Shown here piece after piece: positions 38,752-48,563 of a stretch of DNA of 64,000 bases (positions within the stretch are counted from its first letter, which is position 1; the number at the start of each line of letters is the position of its first letter). The DNA is from Nematocida parisii ERTm1 (lineage: Eukaryota > Microsporidia). Position numbers and translations under genes: made by a program. The notes beneath the pieces are model-generated. The model made no database searches. It saw nothing but the letters and a program-made list of their open reading frames with translations, and had not been told where the DNA came from. Location of the stretch: the NCBI RefSeq assembly GCF_000250985.1, contig NW_013524649.1, forward strand, positions 1 to 64,000. Reading direction: 5' to 3'.

Positions 38752-40674
38752 TTAATAACGGTCAAATGGAAGAGCTCGTCTTGCAAACTGTGTGGCAAAG
38801 CCCACAATTAGTGCACACTTATAGGCCAACATTGAAGTTGCAGAGGATAAAAATGAAGATGCACTGTTGTAAGATACATCATCGTCAGTGGGTATACACT
38901 CCATGGTGTCAATGCCGATAGTAGTGGTATCATCTGTGCTAGTTCCAGTGGCTGTTGGTGCTCTTGTAGAACTTACTTCTATTGAAATATTCTCTGTTGC
39001 ATGCGTTGGCTGCGCCGTAGTTGTTGGTATTCTTGTAGAACTTACTTCTATTGGAATATTCTCTGTTGCATGCGTTGGTAGTATTGGCCTAGTTTGCGAA
39101 AGTGCAGCTAATTTCTTGATTAAATTATTTTTATATTCTCTACTAGATTGATTTCTTTCTTCTTCTGTTACATTTATGTATTTTATGATTAAATTTGCAG
39201 AATTCCAGGATTCTTTAGCGCTTTGTATTAATGTTTGTTTAATATTGTAAGGTATACTATTTAATGATTTGTATTCATTCAGCTTATTTTCGGACATGAA
39301 TGAATCCATGTTTATCCGATGTAATAAAGCTAGAGAATGCTTTGCTAAATAGCTTACCGCCTTATTAATTACTAAGAGATGGTCAGCATTAAAGTTTAGC
39401 TCCTTAACTGTTTGGATTTTTTCTTTTGTATCTGCAATAAAAGCGTTCATGGCATCAAAGTAATTCCCATCGCTTGTAATGTATTCATCTCTATAGTTTT
39501 TTATATAGATTTTTGCATTTCTCGTATAATTGCTATTAGTTTTTATCATTTCCTCTATTAAGCCAATTAAATCTTCTATTTGCATGATAAATCCAGTGTT
39601 TGTTAATCTCCATCCAATTACTTGCTGTATTGTATTTACTGTATCCGAAGAAAGCCTGTTTACTGGGGTACTATCATCTATCTTTTTGTTGCTATTATTA
39701 TTATTCGATTTGAACTCTTCCATGATAGTTTTAAATTCTTTTTGTGCCTTTAAAGTCTGTGATATTTGCACAAAATTGACTCCAGCGAACCCACCTATTT
39801 CTCTTCTATCGTGATGCACTGCTTTTATAAAATCCTTCATTCCTTCTTCTGTGCCCAGTGTCCACCTATTACTTATATACTCATCATTGGTTTTGTATGA
39901 AAGCATTTCTTTAAAATCAAACCTTCTATATACATCAGGAGACTGTGTAAATGATAAAAAGCACTTGGCCATAGTAGTAGGATCTATTTCTGTATTTCTG
40001 GACAGTACGCTTGCTATTGTTTTATCTGCCATGGAAGGAGAGGATAATTTAATTATTTTCTCTAGATCCTCTATGACTGGTTTATAATACCTTCCAATGT
40101 TTGGGCTAAGGATGGGGAAGTCTAACAGCTTGTGGGTTTCTTCCTTATCTTTCTTCGGGCTGTCAGACACATACTTAGAAAGTTCTTTATTGTCAATTAA
40201 TTGGTAAATATTTATATATGGCTGCCTTGACTTTGTTCTCCATAGTCGGAAATCTTTATAAATTTCACTGCCTGTTTGCTTTTTGTATTCTTCAATATAT
40301 CTATTAATTAAATTATTAAAACTGTTATGGTTTAATTCTAATCGATCCACATTATATTGAAAATCATCCCAATCATCTTCAATATCTCTCTCGGCAGTAT
40401 ATGCATTGTCTGGTATTTGTTCCGTGCTTTCTCCATATATTTTATTTGCTTTACTTAACGCATTCTCTACATATCGGATATTTTCCTCTTGCTCAGCTAT
40501 ATCTTGTGCCATACTTAACACTGAAGTAGTTCTAGTGTCGCCCAATAGTTGGGGTGCACTGCTCATACCACCATTTATAGCGGGTGCAATGGCATTTATT
40601 GGGGATGCATATGCCACACGGGCTTTTGTTATAATTGCTGTTGCTATAGTTATTTTCTTTATATTTCTTCTCAT
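38752..40674 (-). CDS. Secreted lineage-specific protein with 23-residue tandem repeat near the C-terminus
   Basis: The ATG at 40674 is preferred over an in-frame GTG at 40683, giving 640 residues. The N-terminus is basic followed by a short hydrophobic/Ala-rich stretch ending VAYASP, a plausible signal peptide. The body (about 60-540) is helical and charged. Near residue 545-590 two 23-residue units (THATENI(P/S)IEVSSTR...) are followed by a Thr-rich stretch, and the last 35 residues contain a moderately hydrophobic segment (MLAYKCALIVGFATQF), perhaps a membrane anchor. No known family. Upstream are about 1.5 kb of loose intergenic DNA. Secretion or surface exposure is inferred. Confidence 0.65.
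   Translation of the reverse strand: MRRNIKKITIATAIITKARVAYASPINAIAPAINGGMSSAPQLLGDTRTTSVLSMAQDIAEQEENIRYVENALSKANKIYGESTEQIPDNAYTAERDIEDDWDDFQYNVDRLELNHNSFNNLINRYIEEYKKQTGSEIYKDFRLWRTKSRQPYINIYQLIDNKELSKYVSDSPKKDKEETHKLLDFPILSPNIGRYYKPVIEDLEKIIKLSSPSMADKTIASVLSRNTEIDPTTMAKCFLSFTQSPDVYRRFDFKEMLSYKTNDEYISNRWTLGTEEGMKDFIKAVHHDRREIGGFAGVNFVQISQTLKAQKEFKTIMEEFKSNNNNSNKKIDDSTPVNRLSSDTVNTIQQVIGWRLTNTGFIMQIEDLIGLIEEMIKTNSNYTRNAKIYIKNYRDEYITSDGNYFDAMNAFIADTKEKIQTVKELNFNADHLLVINKAVSYLAKHSLALLHRINMDSFMSENKLNEYKSLNSIPYNIKQTLIQSAKESWNSANLIIKYINVTEEERNQSSREYKNNLIKKLAALSQTRPILPTHATENIPIEVSSTRIPTTTAQPTHATENISIEVSSTRAPTATGTSTDDTTTIGIDTMECIPTDDDVSYNSASSFLSSATSMLAYKCALIVGFATQFARRALPFDRY
38963..39100 (-). repeat. 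Two-unit 69-bp in-frame repeat
   Basis: CTTGTAGAACTTACTTCTAT begins copies at 38963 and 39032, exactly 69 bp (23 codons) apart, with few differences. It encodes THATENI...EVSSTR. Confidence 0.85.
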
Positions 40675-42162
40675 AATACCCACCCCCTGCAGTATATTTA
40701 TACATATATATTTTTAAATATCACTATTCCACAATATGATGTAATCCATTTCTAATTATTTCTGATAAACAATTCTATTATAATAATTCTTTAAAACTAT
40801 TCTTAAAATAAAGCCAGAAGATATGTAATACGTGCCGAAACCAACAATGTTCTAAGAATAGAAAATGTGTAGCTTAAATGTTAGAACTGTTCTTTTTATT
40901 GCTTTAAATTATTGCTAATTTGAACTAATACAATGCACTGTGTAATATTATACTTATAAAAAATTTGATTAATTAGAATCTCCAAATATCATAGAAGTTT
41001 CTGGAACATCTCTCATCAGAAAAAGATTACTCTTCTTCTAAAATAGATTTGAATAAATTCTTTAAGAATTAAAATAATATAAAAAGTGAATTTAAATGAA
41101 AACATGTGCAATATTCAACGTAATACACGAATAAAATCATAAAATAGACGCAAGAACTTACGAATAGACATAGAGCACAGATTTAAGAATATTTATAAAC
41201 ACAAATTTAAAGATAATTTACTTAAAGATAATCTGCTTAGTAATATATATAGTATCTAGCCTATTTAATGTATTATATGTTTAGAATTATTAATTTGTTA
41301 AATATATGCTTTTATTTCCTATATGTTTCCTATATATGTTATTTAAATACTAATCTTATTATAATATAGAAATTATTATAATTATTGTGCTATAAATCAA
41401 AATAAACTAATTAAGTATTTTCTATGTATAATATAATACTGTTTATGCACTGTGCATTATTTATATTTGAATATTCTTTTCTTGTAGTAGCCATATGAAT
41501 AGTTTTTGTACTTTCTTATTATTATTAAACATAATTTTTGTAAATATATTTTTAGAAACTCTTCACAGTGTATAATCATTTATATACGGATATATTATTT
41601 ATAATAATAAGAAAATAACTAAAAACAAGCATAAACAGTGTAAGCACCACAAAGTATACAGCAAGAAATATAGCACACTATACATACAATTTATTACATA
41701 GAAATACATTATATAACCCGAAAATAACAGCACATATAACATAAAATTACTAAATATAAGGCCAAGAAATTATATAAGATACAAATATATGTACATAGAT
41801 ATATAAAAATAAATGCAAAAGGCGTTTAAACAAAATATTGTGAGTTTAGGTTGTTTGTAGTTATATTTTATACAGTATTGGTCATAACAACCAGAAATAT
41901 TGCCAAAAGCACATATAGGATTACATAGCCCGAAGATATGGCATAAGAAAATAATAAATACACAATATATGTTATAAGAGAGCTGTTCATATAAAAAACC
42001 AGAAATGTTCCAAAACAATTAAAGGCTCTGAAGAGGTATTTCATTATTTGCATAGTGAATTGTTCTATTCATTGAATTTTATTGTAGATAAAGAAAAATA
42101 TACAGAGTAGGCAGTAGAAGTACAAATAAAATTATTTTTAGAGCTATGCTCTGAAATACTGC
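40675..42162. other. Intergenic, 1.5 kb, mostly AT-rich
   Basis: One AACCCGAA at 41715. No gene apart from the doubtful small ORF at 41868-42053. Confidence 0.6.
41868..42053 (-). CDS. Possible small two-span membrane protein
   Basis: 61 residues with two hydrophobic stretches (about 12-22 with a weak charge, and 24-58). It starts 110 bp from the divergent BET bromodomain gene. Small membrane subunits of this size (signal peptidase, dolichol or sphingolipid enzymes) are typical in such genomes, but I recognise no family. A second overlapping ORF on the same strand (41770-42018) makes a chance ORF possible. Confidence 0.3.
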   Translation of the reverse strand: MQIMKYLFRAFNCFGTFLVFYMNSSLITYIVYLLFSYAISSGYVILYVLLAIFLVVMTNTV

Positions 42163-42630
42163 ATGCAGGAAAAAAGTGAAAAAAGTGAAAAAATGAAGGA
42201 AAAAATGGTGCACGCAGAAGGCAGCGAGAAGGAGAGAGAGCTTTCAGCAGATGATTTAGGGCTGTGTAAGGAGTTGCTGTTGAAATTGAAGAAAAGTCCG
42301 CATGCAGGCCCATTCTTATATCCAGTGGATCCACAGGTGCTAAACATCCCAGACTACTATGAGAAAATAAAGCAGCCAATGGACTTATCCACGATCTCAA
42401 AGAATCTGGAAACAGGAATATACAAAAGCACAGAGGACATAAAGGCGGATATCGAGCTAATGCTGCAGAACTGCTACACATACAACCAGCCGGACACTGC
42501 GGTGTCTAAGATGGGCCAAGCCTTGGAGAAGTATTTTAAGCAATTGCTGCAGAAGGGAGCACTCGACAAAAAAAGAAAAGCTGAGGAAGAAAGAAACGAG
42601 AGAGAAAAAAGAGAAAGATCCGGTCAGTAA
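42163..42630 (+). CDS. BET-type bromodomain protein, first bromodomain (N-terminal ORF)
   Basis: 155 residues. A Lys/Glu-rich start is followed by a bromodomain at about 30-125. FLYPVDPQVLNIPDYYEKI, PMDLSTISKNLETGIY and NCYTYNQP are typical of BET bromodomain 1, with the acetyl-lysine-binding Asn in CYTYN. A basic charged linker ends in TAATG, shared with the start of the next ORF. BET proteins read acetylated histones and recruit transcription machinery (Bdf1 with TFIID in yeast). Together with the next ORF this makes a complete but split BET protein. A one-base shift in the A6 run at 42605-42610 would join them, so it may be one gene. Two real genes with coupled translation is the alternative. 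Confidence 0.85.
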   Translation: MQEKSEKSEKMKEKMVHAEGSEKERELSADDLGLCKELLLKLKKSPHAGPFLYPVDPQVLNIPDYYEKIKQPMDLSTISKNLETGIYKSTEDIKADIELMLQNCYTYNQPDTAVSKMGQALEKYFKQLLQKGALDKKRKAEEERNEREKRERSGQ

Positions 42631-43304
42631 TGACAGATGAGGAGTACACAAAGTGTTTAGACGCGCTTAATGAAATAGTGAAAGCAAAGTATCGAAGAAT
42701 TAACTGGCCATTTTTAGAGCCAGTGGATGAGACACTTGTTCCAAACTACTACACTCTAATAACATATCCAATGGATTTGGGAACTATGCGAACAAAACTA
42801 ACAACACATCAGTATGCAGGGGTAGATGAGTTTATGAACGATTTTGACGCAATGATAAGCAACTGCTATTCATTTAATGCAGAGGGAACAGATGTATACG
42901 TGTGTGCTACAAAGATAAACACGCAATTTAAGCAAATATTTGAACAGAAAAAGAAGAAGCCAGAGGATTCAGCAAGCAGAATAGCAGTACTCCGAGGGCT
43001 AATTACACAGTATGAAACAGAGCTTAGAAAGCTGGAAGAGAAGGCGGGGACAGAAACCATAGAGTATGGGTATGAAGAGAAGCTAAAATTAAAACGAAGA
43101 ATTGAGTCTCTGGCCCCATCAAAATTACGCCCGCTGATTGTTTATATCCAGGAGAACATTCCACATGTTATGCTAGATGAAATGGAATCGCTTGAAGTAA
43201 ATCTAGACGCCTTGGATCAGAAATCTCTTCGCGGGCTCAGCAATATAGTAAGAGAGGCATATGTAGAAGAACAAAGAGTAGAGAGTGATTCAAGCAGTGA
43301 ATAA
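42630..43304 (+). CDS. BET-type protein, second bromodomain plus ET domain (C-terminal ORF)
   Basis: 224 residues. A bromodomain at about 5-105 with WPFLEPVDE, PNYYTLI, YPMDLGTMRTKL and NCYSFNAEG is of BET bromodomain-2 type. A short coiled coil at about 108-140 is followed by an ET (NET) domain at about 145-215, showing YEEKLKLKRRIESL, IVYIQENIPH and the VNLDALDQKSLRGL segment. The terminal Ser/Asp/Glu tail is phosphorylation-prone. The ATG at 42630 overlaps the stop of the upstream ORF (TAATG), but the frame is already open from 42585, so the ATG is not required. See the previous entry for the single-gene hypothesis. Confidence 0.9.
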   Translation: MTDEEYTKCLDALNEIVKAKYRRINWPFLEPVDETLVPNYYTLITYPMDLGTMRTKLTTHQYAGVDEFMNDFDAMISNCYSFNAEGTDVYVCATKINTQFKQIFEQKKKKPEDSASRIAVLRGLITQYETELRKLEEKAGTETIEYGYEEKLKLKRRIESLAPSKLRPLIVYIQENIPHVMLDEMESLEVNLDALDQKSLRGLSNIVREAYVEEQRVESDSSSE

Positions 43305-44237
43305 GTTAATTAAATGCAAGAAGAATCTTCCTTGGCAGGCTGGTAGAGAGTAAGCATCTTATTACAAAGTTTCTATTATGCTATTATGGAGTTGATTGTG
43401 GCTTTCTAGATGAATGCTTGTACACACTAGTGAGATTTGTGTGTTATTATTCTTATCTTTAAGCATGCAGTCTAATAAATCAAGGGACTGCGCGTTGTAA
43501 TACTCTATTTGAGCATTACTGCCTGTGTATTCAGAAAATAGGCGCTGCTATTACAAAGATTAAGTAGAGTGTAGCGCATGGTAGTATATATTATATGTAA
43601 AATATCCAGAAATAGCATAGAAAAGACAGCTCTTCTATTCAATGGCTAGATATAGCTCAAGATACACCAAACACACTCAAAACACTTCCATGCTGGCATA
43701 ATAACCAGTTCATAATAATGCTTTACACTATATTTCTCCTGTGCCAAACTGTCTCATCTAACAAATAATGTATACTATTTCTAGTTACAAAGCTGGATAT
43801 ATTATGGTTAACTTAGAATAAAGTAATTTAGGTGGTTTTTTCTAATTATTTGCATAGCTCTACCAATTTTTGCTTATACAAATGCAGACTTTATGTTCTC
43901 TACTATTTTTGATGCTTTCGGGTCATATCGGGGTATTAAAATTGTTTTTGAGATACTTGAATACAGGAGATAAATATCCGAATTTCTGATATTTAGTTTC
44001 AGGCTGCTTATCTTTGATCTGGCGCATGATATGGTAGTTTCTTTGTAGACTTGCAGGACAATCTTCCCACAGTCGCATAATAACAGAAGCAAAGTGTGTT
44101 TATTTTATTTAGAGAGTAGTTTCTGGTCTATATTTGAAAAGCAATCTATAGGCCTGTATATGAAAGAATATTTTTCTGCACATAGAATATCTAATTAATA
44201 TACACTATATATTAATTATGATTTTATTTGTTTAGAG
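43305..44237. other. Intergenic, 0.9 kb
   Basis: The first 300 bp are moderately GC-rich and hold no ORF. A 72-codon ORF on the minus strand (43874-44092) reads somewhat protein-like but matches nothing I know and is not called. TTCGGGT-type words lie near 43917. Confidence 0.5.
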
Positions 44238-46514
44238 ATGAGAATTAGCAAACATGTGATTTTATCATTGTTGTTCATTGGAAGCTGTATAATCCAGCAT
44301 ATTTCTTGTAAAGAAGATATAGTGAACAATAAAACAAAAGTTAAAAAAAAGAATGGGCTATCCTCTAGCAAACTTGGGGTTGAGTGCAGCAAAAAGCTAT
44401 TGAATTCGTCGCAGGACATATTTACGAACCATCAATTTAAGGGAAAGAAGATATTTTTGATAAGAGCCACAGCACTGAATGAAAAGCTGTATAAGGCAAT
44501 AGAAAGAATGCAGAGAGAAAAGCTATCTGCACATTTTATAACATACATTAAAAATCCAGCTAAATTAGTAAGGAATAATAAAAATGATTACATTTGCAGA
44601 ATAGTTACACTGCGTGGGCTGTGCATGCTTTCAAACGCTGTAATTGTTCAAACAACGCAAGACAAAGACATACTAATAAATCTTGTGGGAGTTCCAGAGA
44701 AAAAAGTAACTGTGCTTTTTTCTAATGTGAATAAAGCCCCCAAACAGAAGAAAACGCTCTCTCTTCAAAAGAAAAGCTTTAATCTTCCAAATGGGCTGTA
44801 TGTTCTATATGCAGGCGCAAATATCCATATTAACGTGGATATATATAAAAATACCATACATCAGATGTACATTCGGGCAGTTAGTGAGGAGCCAGAGACA
44901 TATCGTGCAGGGCACTGCAAAAGAGGGCCATACGACAGAAAAATGCATGAGGCGTATGCACGAATATCCTCTAGTGATGTTGCGTTAAGCATTACAGACA
45001 CAGACATATTCAGTGTACACAATAAAAAGCTAGTTGTTAAGGTGGGAGGAATTAAGGCTGTGATAGATAGAAGAAGATTTAGTGTGACCTTAAAGGGGCC
45101 TAGCTGTGCGATTAAGCCCATAGGCTTATCCATGACAAATTCTGCAAGGTGGAGGTTTAATAGCGATACATTAAACAAATTCAGCATAGATCATCCTGGC
45201 CTTACGTATAAAAGAAAACACAAAGGATATTTATACAATAGGCCAAGAAGACACCCAGTAGAGCTTTTTGAGCCAGTGCATGAATCTGGGCACTCTCCAT
45301 TGAAACGAGTTTTGATAACAGGATATTGGAGGTCTTCTGGTGTTGGTATGGTGTCAAATAGATTTTTGCTAAACTTGGCAGTGTATCAGAGCTTACTTGT
45401 TAGGGGAGATGCATACAATCCATGGGAGCTAGCAAAAGAACAGGAAATTAATTATTTCATTGCACAGATCTATTTATTAGAAAGTGGGCAGATAACTAAA
45501 GCAAAAGCAATTAACCCAGAAGCCACGTTTACCCGCCCAGGGGTAGAAATCCGAAATAGATTTCCTCCAGACACATCGTCTGTTAAACAGGGATACTCTA
45601 AAATATATACACACTTCCCATGGGAGTTCAGCGACATTCCACAGCAGTGGATTGACCCCTTAAAAGACTCAAAGAATACTAAAATTCTTGTACCTTCAGA
45701 GTTCGTGCGAGAAGTGCATAAGCGAGGAAATATTCCAGAAGAAAACATATATACCATACCACATGGCGTTGCCTACAAATCGCAGCTAAATATGCAAAAG
45801 ATAGAAAAGGGGCAGCACTCTGTTTCTGTGCAATCTCTCTATAAGGTACCAGAAGACTATGCTAGATTTGTAATGATCAGTGGATTTCTTAAAAGAAAGG
45901 GTATGGACATAGGAATCAAAGCATACATAAAGGCATTTAAAGGAACCGATAAAGTGGTTCTTCGCATTCACTGTGCATATGGCGACAGCTCAGTGTCAAA
46001 CCACTTAAAATCACTCATTCGTACAAATCAGATGCGAAAAGGACCAAAAATCATATATACTGAAGGGTATACAACAGATAAGAAAATAAGAGGGCTTCTT
46101 GCAAATGCACATTATAATCTTGCGCCCTTCAGAGGAGAAGGCTTTGGAATGAATATTCTAGATGGAGCTGCTCTTGGAGCTGTTCCCATTGTTACTAATG
46201 CTAAGCCAGCCACAGAATTTTGCACTCCCAGAGGATCTTTCTTCATTCGCTGTAAAACTGTCCCAGTTACTGGGCTTCCTGTTAAGAGGTTCCGCACATA
46301 CACTACTATGTTTGACATGCCAATTAAAAAATGCCCAACATGGTATAGCCCAAGTCAGAAGCACTTAGTTAAACTCCTTCGAAAAGCAGCATCCATTGTA
46401 AACAACAGAAAGTATGCAAAGATGAAAAAGAATTGCATTGTAAATGCATCCAAACAGACCTGGTCTTTTGTTCTTGAAGAACTAAAGAACTTGCTTGTCA
46501 AGAAGAGAATATAA
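44238..46514 (+). CDS. Secreted GT-B glycosyltransferase (GT4-like)
   Basis: 758 residues with a classic signal peptide (1-24, hydrophobic core LSLLFIGSCIIQ). The C-terminal 300 residues are a GT-B glycosyltransferase: TKILVPSEFVREVHKRG and ENIYTIPHGV mark the inter-domain region, ISGFLKRKGMDIGIKAY starts the second Rossmann domain, and the nucleotide-sugar site reads EGFGMNILDGAALGAVPIV with E634. The usual second Glu of the E-x7-E motif is Asp (D642). The N-terminal 400 residues are not recognised; about 300-400 resemble the first GT-B domain (LKRVLITGYWRSSGVGMVSNR). No ER-retention signal is obvious at the C-terminus (KKRI). An ER/Golgi lumenal enzyme or a truly exported one are both possible. 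Acceptor and donor are unknown. Confidence 0.8.
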   Translation: MRISKHVILSLLFIGSCIIQHISCKEDIVNNKTKVKKKNGLSSSKLGVECSKKLLNSSQDIFTNHQFKGKKIFLIRATALNEKLYKAIERMQREKLSAHFITYIKNPAKLVRNNKNDYICRIVTLRGLCMLSNAVIVQTTQDKDILINLVGVPEKKVTVLFSNVNKAPKQKKTLSLQKKSFNLPNGLYVLYAGANIHINVDIYKNTIHQMYIRAVSEEPETYRAGHCKRGPYDRKMHEAYARISSSDVALSITDTDIFSVHNKKLVVKVGGIKAVIDRRRFSVTLKGPSCAIKPIGLSMTNSARWRFNSDTLNKFSIDHPGLTYKRKHKGYLYNRPRRHPVELFEPVHESGHSPLKRVLITGYWRSSGVGMVSNRFLLNLAVYQSLLVRGDAYNPWELAKEQEINYFIAQIYLLESGQITKAKAINPEATFTRPGVEIRNRFPPDTSSVKQGYSKIYTHFPWEFSDIPQQWIDPLKDSKNTKILVPSEFVREVHKRGNIPEENIYTIPHGVAYKSQLNMQKIEKGQHSVSVQSLYKVPEDYARFVMISGFLKRKGMDIGIKAYIKAFKGTDKVVLRIHCAYGDSSVSNHLKSLIRTNQMRKGPKIIYTEGYTTDKKIRGLLANAHYNLAPFRGEGFGMNILDGAALGAVPIVTNAKPATEFCTPRGSFFIRCKTVPVTGLPVKRFRTYTTMFDMPIKKCPTWYSPSQKHLVKLLRKAASIVNNRKYAKMKKNCIVNASKQTWSFVLEELKNLLVKKRI

Positions 46515-47107
46515 GTGAGATAGAATAAAAGTCTTCATTATACATAAATGCATGCATGCTTTGGTGTTTAAAAATTTCTAATGTAGCTCAAACATAGTAG
46601 AATTTCCATAAAACATGAATTACTACATAATCTCGAAAATATTTCTAAATGTATATTATATAGTATATTATTATATGCATATTAAATAAAATTTAAATAT
46701 ACCACATGAATAGACAACAAGAATAATATACATAAGACTAGCCAATAAACCTTAAATATTGTAGAATGACAATTCTTCTAAATATAGTATCTATATCTTA
46801 GATAAAAATCAACTAATCTATATAAAACAATTGCCAGTGTGTTTGTTTAACTCAAGCAACGAATATCCATGCATATTCTTTCTCGCATATAAAATAGATA
46901 TAACTAAGTTATTTCAAGCCAAATTGGGAATTTATTTTCTTTTAATAAAGAAGCCAGAATAAAATATATCCAAGAAGATTAAATATATGCATGCCTGGCT
47001 TAAAGCCCAGAGAATGTAAGTATTTCTACCAAATAGAAAACAAAAACAAAAGTACATATTTGTGCATGGTTTAACCGCATGTATTGTTTTATATTCTCAC
47101 CGTATAA
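46515..47107. other. Intergenic, convergent gene ends
   Basis: AT-rich, nothing seen. Confidence 0.6.
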
Positions 47108-47494
47108 CTAAAGTGCTGCTGGTGCTTCTTGGCGAGTAAGGAATGCACCTCGACAATACCAGCTGATTTTTTTCTTTATATAATCAGCATACATGAACAG
47201 TCTCTCGAGATATACTCCTATATAGTATCCAATGATTCCACAGCACAGAAACAAAAAAGACAGCACTATATTCTCTGGAATATTCTGAATGATTTCAAAG
47301 GACGCATCTTCTTTTTCATCTTCTTCTGATGAGTTCTCATCAATATGCGCAATCTTGTCGGTATACAGGCCACCAAGCCCTGCACTAGAGCTTAATACGC
47401 CATTCTGTGGGGCGCATGCAGAGCCATCCACCCAGCACAGAGCTACCAGGCACAGGAGCAGAGCAGGCATCAACAAGTGTTTTCTTGATTTCAT
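47108..47494 (-). CDS. Small type I membrane protein
   Basis: 128 residues. A signal peptide (1-27, LLMPALLLCLVALCWVDGSAC) precedes a short acidic Ser/Glu-rich lumenal stretch (about 45-67). One transmembrane helix follows at about 75-96 (IVLSFLFLCCGIIGYYIGVYL), then a basic cytosolic tail of about 30 residues. No family recognised. It sits 61 bp downstream of the Utp12-domain gene on the same strand. Confidence 0.65.
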   Translation of the reverse strand: MKSRKHLLMPALLLCLVALCWVDGSACAPQNGVLSSSAGLGGLYTDKIAHIDENSSEEDEKEDASFEIIQNIPENIVLSFLFLCCGIIGYYIGVYLERLFMYADYIKKKISWYCRGAFLTRQEAPAAL

Positions 47495-47555
47495 AAAAAC
47501 ATAATATAATTCTTAATTATAATCAGGAATATAATAATCTAGTTTATTCTCTGCT

Positions 47556-48059
47556 TTACTGCTCTCTACAGACGGGAACATTCTCCTTTTCCTCCACTCT
47601 CTCATCAAGTGAATCTCTGATATAGCACATTCTTCCCTTCAGCTCATACACTTTATTTAGATCTACTTTTTCCTTATTGATTGATATCAATACTCTCTTA
47701 AGCGCGTTCATACGCTCAGCATGCTCAGAGACTTCCTGCCCACCCTCCTTAGAGACTACATCAACTGCAGAGGCTTTAAACGTATTTCTTCTCCAGGAAA
47801 GAGTCTGCCTAATGGTTAAAATAACTTCATACCGCATCTCTTTGTTTTCGAATAATTCAGTTAGCACCTCTAATAGCAAAATAACGCACCGGTCTGGCAG
47901 ACCTCTGACCATCTTTTCCTTTGTTTCATCTTGTAGCTCTAAAAATGTATATAAGAAGTCTTTGTTTTTACTTATGATAGCCTGCTCTAGTGCTGAACTG
48001 TGCCCGAGTTGCATGTCTCCCATTCTAAAAAATTTTTGAGCTTTCAGATTATGTAGCAT
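47556..48059 (-). CDS. Utp12-domain protein (UTP5/WDR43-like C-terminal domain)
   Basis: 167 residues, helical. HSSALEQAIISKNKDFLYTFLE, then GLPDRCVILLLEVLTELFE and the region MNALKRVLISINKEKVDLNKVYELKGRMCYI follow the Utp12-domain layout seen in UTP5/WDR43, with the final helix matching LYQLMESRVKTFQKL...LHGKL. In other eukaryotes this alpha-helical domain follows a WD40 propeller and pairs with UTP15/UTP4 in the t-UTP/UTP-A complex that starts 18S rRNA processing. The WD40 part is absent here, so the protein is domain-only. The assignment is moderate. Confidence 0.55.
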   Translation of the reverse strand: MLHNLKAQKFFRMGDMQLGHSSALEQAIISKNKDFLYTFLELQDETKEKMVRGLPDRCVILLLEVLTELFENKEMRYEVILTIRQTLSWRRNTFKASAVDVVSKEGGQEVSEHAERMNALKRVLISINKEKVDLNKVYELKGRMCYIRDSLDERVEEKENVPVCREQ

Positions 48060-48134
48060 TATTTGTCAAGATTCTTCCAAAACAGCCATACTCTATAAGA
48101 GACAAATTACAATGAGCTTTAAATAGGATTAAGC

Positions 48135-48539
48135 CTACTCTTCAACCGAGTCATTCTCTGTATATTCATTCTCCTTATTTTTCTCTGCACTCTGCTTTGT
48201 TTTTCTCCCCCTTGTCAAGTTTTTATTCCGTATTTTTCCATGTATTCTGTAGTACAGCCCGCATGCATTGCACACTATTATGTCCCCAATGCGCCGCCAA
48301 AGACTTGTTTCTTTAGTGTGGCAGAATCCACATACTTTATGCGATTCATCTAAGTTAATCCTTTTTGACTGCATGGTGTCCATATAATGCCGAATAAGAA
48401 CTTTTTTAATCTCAATGCTTCGGTTTATAGGAGGTGCAGGAGATTCATATTTTACTTTCTCGGGTGCTTTATATCTCATTTCTATTTTATGCCTTAGCTT
48501 GTTCTGATCTACAGTGCCTCTTATCTTTTTCTCATTCAT
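48135..48539 (-). CDS. GATA zinc-finger transcription factor (copy B)
   Basis: 134 residues. A single GATA finger lies at 70-93: C70, C73, C90, C93 with TSLWRRIGD and CNACGLYYRIHGK, followed by a basic tail (NLTRGRKTK). The loop between the cysteine pairs is 16 residues. The N-terminal part is basic, with no known domain. GATA factors bind WGATAR DNA. It lies 24 bp downstream of a second GATA gene in the same orientation; the two are similar in finger and length, so tandem duplication is likely. Confidence 0.9.
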   Translation of the reverse strand: MNEKKIRGTVDQNKLRHKIEMRYKAPEKVKYESPAPPINRSIEIKKVLIRHYMDTMQSKRINLDESHKVCGFCHTKETSLWRRIGDIIVCNACGLYYRIHGKIRNKNLTRGRKTKQSAEKNKENEYTENDSVEE

Positions 48540-48563
48540 GAAAGTGAAATTTTAAAAAGGATT

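Noticed and set aside
43874-44092. 72-codon minus-strand ORF reading somewhat like a small SRP-type protein
   Set aside because: Similarity to SRP9/SRP14 could not be supported residue by residue.
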